Part shown: piece by piece, positions 58,550-64,000 of the stretch
Layout of the letters: every line of letters begins with the position of its first letter
Numbering within the stretch: the stretch's first letter is position 1
Assembly (NCBI GenBank): GCA_003615045.1
Contig: ML014117.1
Location: forward strand, 186,001 to 250,000
Length of the DNA stretch: 64,000 bases
DNA from: Caulochytrium protostelioides
Lineage: Eukaryota > Chytridiomycota > Caulochytriomycetes > Caulochytriales > Caulochytriaceae
Direction: 5' to 3'
Made by a program: the position numbers and the translations under genes
Notes under the pieces: model-generated
The model's input: only the letters and a program-made list of their open reading frames with translations
Database searches by the model: none
What the model was told of the DNA's origin: nothing

Positions 58550-60985
58550 CTACTTGATCTTGGGGGCATGCTCAGCACTCGCCGTCGTTGCGCTTGCCGG
58601 GTCCACGCGGCCAAAGAACCGCCATTTCGTCGTCGCCGTCGACGCGATCGCGGCGGCGCCGGGCGCCGGCGCGCCTTTGCCCGTGACGCTGACGCCCACG
58701 GCGCCCGCCCGGCCGCTCGCATGGCCTGGCGGGGCCGCGCCGAGGCCGGGACCGTGCCGGCCCGAGCTCGAGAGCAGCGACGAGGTCGAGTCGCCCGCGA
58801 CCGGCGGCAAGGTGCTGAGCCCGGCGCCGCCGACAAAGGAGCGGCGGTGCCGCGCGCCGCCGCTCTCCGCGCCCGGCTGGCCCGCCGTGGGCGCGCTCGG
58901 CAGCGTCGTCGCCGTCATCGACAGCGGGCCGTCCGTCTCGCTGGCCGACGGCTTGCGCGTCTTGCGGAGGAATCCGAGGAAGCCCGACGCTTTCGGCGCG
59001 GCGGGCGGGACCGCCGACGCCGGACTGCCGGCCGCGACGGCCGTCGACGACCCGTTCGCCGTGGTCGTCGATGTCGTCGTGGCCGAGGCGGCGTGCAGCA
59101 TTCGCTCGTGGTGCGGTGCCGCAGCAGCGGCCGTCGTGGTCGCTGGGGTTGAGGCGGTCGTGACCGAGGCCAGCGCCGCAGGTGCCGGCGCGAGGCCGCC
59201 GAGATGAATATCTGACCCGCGGGCCGAGAGGGCGGGCGGCGAGCGTGCGCCCGCGACGCCCGAAGTGGCCGCAGCGGCGGCCGTGATGCGCGTCTTGTCC
59301 GAAGGGTTGCGTGAGCTCGCGGACGCCGCGCTGGGGGCACCGGTGAGCGCCGCCGGCGTGGCGCCGTGCCGCGCCGAGCCCGTGTATGCGAAGTGGTAGC
59401 CGCCCGCGTGCGTGGTGGCGTGGCCGCTGCCCGCGCGGGAGGCCGCGGCCGTTGTGGCGGCGCTCGTGATCACGAGGGTATCGCGCTTCGGCTTCGGGAT
59501 AAGCGGCGCGGGCGCGGCCGCGGCGGGCGGGGGCGACGCGACAGATGGCGGGTGCTGGGGCGACTGCTGTGACAGATGGTGCTGCGAGAGCGAGGATGGC
59601 TGCGGGGACAGCGAGGCCGGCGGCTGCCGGGATGTCCGTGGCTCGCGCTGCACTTTCGGCGCTTGGTCGGGCGGCAGCCGCCGGGCCGCCGAGTCGCGAT
59701 GGGGCTTGGTCGGTACTGCGGCCGTCGCCGTCGTCGCCGCCGTCTTTTGGAGGGCTTCGACCGACGACAGCAGCTCGTCGAGGGAGTGCTCGCTGGAGGG
59801 CCGCGTCTTGCCCAACGCCACGCTGCTCGAGAGTCCCAAGCGGGACTGGCTGGTGGCAAGCTCGGACGGCAGGAGGGAGCCGTCGCTGCGGTCGGCGATC
59901 GACCAGTTCGAGCCGACGGGCGCCATGGTCTGGGACTTGCCGTTGGCGAGGCACTGCGTCGCGCCGCGATGGGGCTTGGCGCCGCCGTGGGCGACCGAGC
60001 CCTGCAGCCAGGGCCGGTCGGTGGTAGCTGTGCCGCCGGTGAGGCCCGTGGGCAGCACGACGTCGTGGAACCAGACGTAGTTGAGGCACTGCGAGGCCGT
60101 CGGCCGCGCGCGCGGCTCGTAGAGCAGCAGGTCGGCAATGAGCTGCAGCGCGCTGATGGACGCGTTAGGCACGTAGTGGCACAGGGGCGCGTTGGCGATG
60201 GTCTGGAAGCGGAACCCGAGCTGGGCCGCGAGCGCGATGCCGTCGGGCCACTGCCCGCCGCCGTGGTAGCTGAGGGGACTGCTCGGCGCGGTTTTGTCGT
60301 ACGCGATCGGATGCTCTTTAGGGTCACCGAGAACTTGGATGATCTTGAAGATCTGGTCCATGTCGGTGGCGCCTGGGAACAAGGGCCGCATCGTGAACAA
60401 CTCGACAATAATGGCGCCCAAAGCCCACAAGTCGATGGGCGAGTTATACTTGGGACTCCGCAGCACGATTTCGGGCGCTCGATACCATCGAGTGCTGACG
60501 TAGTCCGTATATGGCGGCTTGCTGCGGATCTCCTTGGCCAAGCCAAAGTCAGCGATCTTGACAATATCGCCGCGGACCAACAAGTTTTCGGGTTTCAGAT
60601 CGCGATGGAAAAAGCCCTGGCTGTGCATGTACTGCAAGCCCTGGAGGACCTGGTAAATCATCTGCTTGAGGGCGCTTTCGGGCCAGAATTGACCGTGCTG
60701 CTCCTTCATCTTTTGGAAAAGGTTGGCATCCATGTACTCAAAGACAAAGTAGAGCTCGTCGGTGGCCTGCTCTCGAATGACCTCGAGCAGACGGATGATG
60801 TTGGGGTGCTTCGTCAGCTTCTGGAGCGACTTGACCTCACGCAGCGAGATACATTCCTTCCATGTCATGAACTTTTTTTTCATTTGCTTGATCGCCAGCA
60901 TCTCGCCGGTCTCGCGGTGGCGGGCCTTCAGCACCACGCCGAAGGAGCCGTCGCCGCATTTCTTGATCACCTGGTACTTGTTCAT
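58550..60985 (-). CDS. RCK-family kinase (MAK/CILK1/MOK), ciliary
   Basis: An 811-aa single exon from MNKYQVIKKCGDGSFG. The kinase domain covers about 4-330: Gly loop GDGSFG (11-16), Lys in AIKQMKKKF (33), Glu in LREVKSLQKL (50), HRDLKPEN (127-134), DFGLAKEIRSKPPYTDYVST with the TDY dual-phosphorylation motif (160-162), and RWYRAPEIVL. TDY and YTDYVSTRWYRAPE are hallmarks of the MAK/CILK1 group. The C-terminal 480 residues are disordered and Ser/Ala/Pro-rich, as in family members. These kinases limit cilium length and control intraflagellar-transport turnaround (LF4 in Chlamydomonas); yeast Ime2 and fission yeast Mde3/Pit1 are distant meiotic relatives. All catalytic residues are intact. An in-frame extension upstream of this ATG lacks protein character. 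Confidence 0.9.
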   Translation of the reverse strand: MNKYQVIKKCGDGSFGVVLKARHRETGEMLAIKQMKKKFMTWKECISLREVKSLQKLTKHPNIIRLLEVIREQATDELYFVFEYMDANLFQKMKEQHGQFWPESALKQMIYQVLQGLQYMHSQGFFHRDLKPENLLVRGDIVKIADFGLAKEIRSKPPYTDYVSTRWYRAPEIVLRSPKYNSPIDLWALGAIIVELFTMRPLFPGATDMDQIFKIIQVLGDPKEHPIAYDKTAPSSPLSYHGGGQWPDGIALAAQLGFRFQTIANAPLCHYVPNASISALQLIADLLLYEPRARPTASQCLNYVWFHDVVLPTGLTGGTATTDRPWLQGSVAHGGAKPHRGATQCLANGKSQTMAPVGSNWSIADRSDGSLLPSELATSQSRLGLSSSVALGKTRPSSEHSLDELLSSVEALQKTAATTATAAVPTKPHRDSAARRLPPDQAPKVQREPRTSRQPPASLSPQPSSLSQHHLSQQSPQHPPSVASPPPAAAAPAPLIPKPKRDTLVITSAATTAAASRAGSGHATTHAGGYHFAYTGSARHGATPAALTGAPSAASASSRNPSDKTRITAAAAATSGVAGARSPPALSARGSDIHLGGLAPAPAALASVTTASTPATTTAAAAAPHHERMLHAASATTTSTTTANGSSTAVAAGSPASAVPPAAPKASGFLGFLRKTRKPSASETDGPLSMTATTLPSAPTAGQPGAESGGARHRRSFVGGAGLSTLPPVAGDSTSSLLSSSGRHGPGLGAAPPGHASGRAGAVGVSVTGKGAPAPGAAAIASTATTKWRFFGRVDPASATTASAEHAPKIK

Positions 60986-61648
60986 CGTGGCGGGGGCCGC
61001 TGGAGCGGCGGTCGAAGCACGGGAAGCACAGGAAGCGACAGCGGCGGCCGGCAGCAGACAGCGACCACCACAGGATGGCCCGTGATCCACGGCGCCAGGG
61101 CCGAGTGTCCACAGCAGTATCCACGCAGATACAAGCGAGAGTAGCTAGCGAACAGGAGCAACAGCCGTGATGGATGAGGACCACGACCCAAGACGCGAGG
61201 CCGAGCCAGCTCCCGGGCGGCGTGGCGCCGTACGGAGCCTGGGCACAGACCGTGCGAGTAGAAAGGCAAATACTGGAGGCAGGTCATTCGTTCGCACACC
61301 AGAGACAAATACCATGATCGAAGTCAAGGAAATGGTGAGAACGGCGGTGAGACGACGAGATCAGCGAGTCCGAGAGGAACTCAAAACAGAACGATATCAC
61401 CAATCAGAGACGAGAGATCCCCATCGCGCGTGAAGGGGTCATCAACAATGAAGTTCAGCATACGCGACGGACGCCGCCTTTATGTAGCTCGGCTGCGCCT
61501 CCTTCGAGGGCCGGCGGCGGGTCCGAGCGCGCGTGGTGTGACGACATGCGTCAGCTATGAGGGTGACGACAGGCTGATCGAGATGGTCGTCGGCAGTAGG
61601 GGGCGCGCAGGTCACGCGTCTTCCGTGCCACGGTGGCGACGGTATGCA

Positions 61649-61688
61649 TGACGCGGATGACGCGGACGACGCGGACGACGCGGACGAC
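61649..61688 (+). repeat. (GACGCGGAC)n nonamer-type array
   Basis: Four to five imperfect tandem units of GACGCGGAC or GACGCGGAT. Confidence 0.8.
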
Positions 61689-62322
61689 CTGCATGACGAG
61701 CATGACGACACGACCTCCTCAATATCCATTGACACACCGATCCAGAAATGGCAGACCGGCCAGCAATGACGTTGTTGCCTCTGACGCTCAGCTCCCGCGT
61801 CAGCAGGGCCGTCCTCGCGGCTCGCCCCTTGCTCGTGTGTATCAACCTGAATCGAAAGCAACTTACCCAATGTGTTGTCCGCAGTCTCCCGCGTTCTCAT
61901 GGATTCCCTGGGCTTGCTACGCGCCGACGCGACGGCAGCAGGCAGGACGGCCGGATGGACGGATGCGCGCGTGAGGAGCCCGCCCGGGGACCCTCGCGTC
62001 GCGCGGATCGCGTCGGAGTTGGCGCGGGCGGCCGTCACACCCCCGCGTCACGATGCCACGGGTCGATGGGATCACGAAAGGGTGGTTCCCACACGGAAAC
62101 AGAACGACCGGTGGGGCTGGGCTGGACAGCGACGCCAAACTCCGACGTCCGCACGACGGCACCTCGCTAGGCCCGAGCGGACGACCGCGGCTTACTCCGC
62201 GGGTAAGACGGGATCGACGGCCGGCACCTGCCTTCGGAAGGACGCACGTGGTGGGGGAAAGGCGGAAAGGCTAGTGTGGAGCAGGCACACCAGTGGGCCA
62301 CGCCACGCGTGGGGCCGAGGGA

Positions 62323-62352
62323 TCGGCGGCGGCGGCGGCGGCGGCGGCGGCT
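62323..62352 (+). repeat. (GGC)n microsatellite
   Basis: Nine to ten tandem GGC units. Confidence 0.85.
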
Positions 62353-64000
62353 TGGTAGGGCAGCGCGGGGGTGTCCTTGAGGAGGGATGGACAGGTTGGC
62401 GCAGATGCGACTCAAGGGTGGAAACGAGCCTCGGAAGGAAGTGTGACAGGCTATGAACCGCAGGCGATCAGCGATAGGCGATAGGCGGATCGCAAGAAAT
62501 CGTCGTCTTTGTTGCGCGAGACGTCAACGCGACGTCTATCGAGCTGTCAAGACGTTTGAAGGGCGATGACGCGACATTCGTCCAACAAGCGTCAATGGCG
62601 GTCACGGCCTAGAAGGGAATCGTCTCTTGTCGTCATCAGTCCTGCACGCGTCGATTCTACGGCCCACCGCAGACGAAGAACTAGACGGGCGTGCCGATAC
62701 GAGGCGGACACGTAATTTCCCTCTCCTCGCCTCGGCACCCGCTCACTGGGAAGGGAAGGGAGTGGGAATGACCACGAAGGCGCGTGGCGGTGCCGGGAGT
62801 CGGTGACCGTGCTCGTAGAAGGCGGCTTGCGACCTGGAAACGATCCGCGTCGGCGAGAAAGGATGGCGATGTCGCTGTCGTTTAGGGTCGTCTGGCAGAT
62901 CGGGATACGGGACGGCCGCTGGATCCAAGCGGGATCGGCGTCATTGGAGCCGAGTACAACGTCTTGGAGGATGCGAAACACGGCCCAAGAGCGTGACGCG
63001 CCGCGGTGAATCAACATCTGCGCCCGAGTGACCAGCAGAACAACGCGTTTCCGGTCCCCGCTCCAATTCACCTCAGCCAGGGCGCGAGCGGACCCGCGGG
63101 CCGACGACGCCGCGCGGGACGACGCGGAACCCGCCGCGACGAGGGGCGAGACCACGGGTCATTAGGCCGTCAAGCAACCAGAGCCACCTTGAGGAAACCG
63201 GGAGCAAACGCCTCGTCTACTCTCACCCCGTCCGGCGGCCCCGCGCAGGAGCCCGGCGTCCGACGGAACGCCTCGCCAGGCCGGCGGCCCGATGCATCCA
63301 GACGCCGCCTGGGCGGTCGCGGTGCGATCGGCATCGGTATCGGCGCGCGGCTTGCCCTGCCACGGAGAGACCCGTGCATGGCGCGCATCGAGCACCGAGT
63401 ATCGTGCATCGCGGGTCAGAACCCGCGCAGCAGCGATCGCCGGCGGCGAACCAGGCGCCGCCCTCGCGCACCATACTCGCCGCTTGGATCGCCGCAGCCG
63501 ACCGAGACAGCGGCGGCAGACGGCGGCGGCGGCGGCGATCGCGGGATCGGCGGAGGCGGGGTTCTAATACGACGCGCCTGGCCTGCACCATCTCTCGCTC
63601 ACGGCGCGGCGCGACACGGCGCGGCGCGTGGCACACAACGCCGCTCCCGCCGGTCGGAGGGATCGGCGGCGAGGCCGATGAGCGGTCCGGGCGCGGGGCT
63701 TAGCACGGGTCACGGCGGGCCGGGGTCGAGGCGCGCCCGCCGCGGTGTCCGACGCGACGGTTTTCGCTTGCCGCCCGACGTCGATTCCACGCGCCGCCGT
63801 CGGCGGCCGCGGGCCGGCGGTCGAGACGGCCGCCGGCAGACGCTCGGGTCGGCAGGATGCCATCACTACGGCGGCCGCGCCGTATGAAACGTATCGCGCA
63901 AGTGGAATATATTACATCATGGAGGAAGAGAGACGGCTGAGGCCAGAGAGCGCATGCGGGGGGCGCGGGCCAGACGCGCGTGTGCCAGAGCGGAGATCGC

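Larger units (their letters stand above)
60986..64000. other. Right-end region without supported genes, 3 kb
   Basis: The first part is the kinase promoter. It holds a GACGCGGAC-type array at 61,649-61,688 and a GGC run at 62,323-62,352. A minus-strand frame at 62,592-63,155 has a short protein-like stretch (RVVLLVTRAQMLIHRG) but no recognisable domain. The extreme right (63,100-63,880) is GC-rich low complexity. Confidence 0.5.

Overview
The window is nuclear DNA from a GC-rich, intron-containing eukaryote. The gene set points to a zoosporic, early-diverging (chytrid-like) fungus. Fungal-type genes (Nrd1/Seb1-like, Bud22, End3-like, SYLF-SH3 of the Ysc84 type, septin, Alg5, kynureninase) sit beside genes usually kept by flagellated or deep-branching lineages: a MAK/CILK1-type ciliary kinase, a Dpy-30-motif protein, the gamma-secretase subunit APH-1 and an NPSN-type Qb-SNARE. 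The organism assignment is inference. Introns are GT-AG, mostly 130-390 bp, and wherever I propose exon joins the reading phase matches.

Layout. 1-3.4 kb: end of an unidentified + strand gene, then an Nrd1/Seb1-like CID-RRM termination factor. 4.7-10.1 kb: an orphan glycosyltransferase-like protein, a CsbD-like stress protein with a TATA box, CRE-type site and palindrome, APH-1, and a small basic protein. 11.8-18.9 kb: a four-part Qb-SNARE gene, a 917-aa WSC-like/repeat/TM/SH3 surface protein, and a His-rich orphan. 20-24.7 kb: Bud22 and eIF5A. 26.5-30.1 kb: an End3-like protein with a single EH domain, a tail-anchored coiled-coil protein and a Dpy-30-motif protein. 30.1-33.9 kb is a gene-poor, microsatellite-rich belt. 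33.9-42.3 kb: an Ala-rich KEN-box protein, ETF-alpha with its presequence exon, VPS25, the N-terminal methyltransferase NTM1, and CLP1. 42.9-51.7 kb: an SH3-septin fusion, kynureninase, ALG5 and a SYLF-SH3 protein. 52-53.1 kb is a less GC-rich patch with a decayed Fanzor (eukaryotic TnpB) relic. 54-61 kb: RNA polymerase III subunit RPC2 and the RCK-family kinase. 61-64 kb has no gene I can support.

The genes are mostly unrelated housekeeping functions: RNA 3'-end formation and transcription (Nrd1, Clp1, Rpc2), ribosome biogenesis and translation (Bud22, eIF5A, NTM1), endomembrane and actin/endocytosis (Qb-SNARE, VPS25, End3, SYLF-SH3, SH3-septin), mitochondrial and NAD metabolism (ETF-alpha, kynureninase), N-glycosylation (ALG5) and cilium control (RCK kinase, Dpy-30 protein). 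I see no operon-like clustering. The most unusual items are the Fanzor relic, the WSC-repeat-TM-SH3 protein, the SH3-septin and the one-EH End3.
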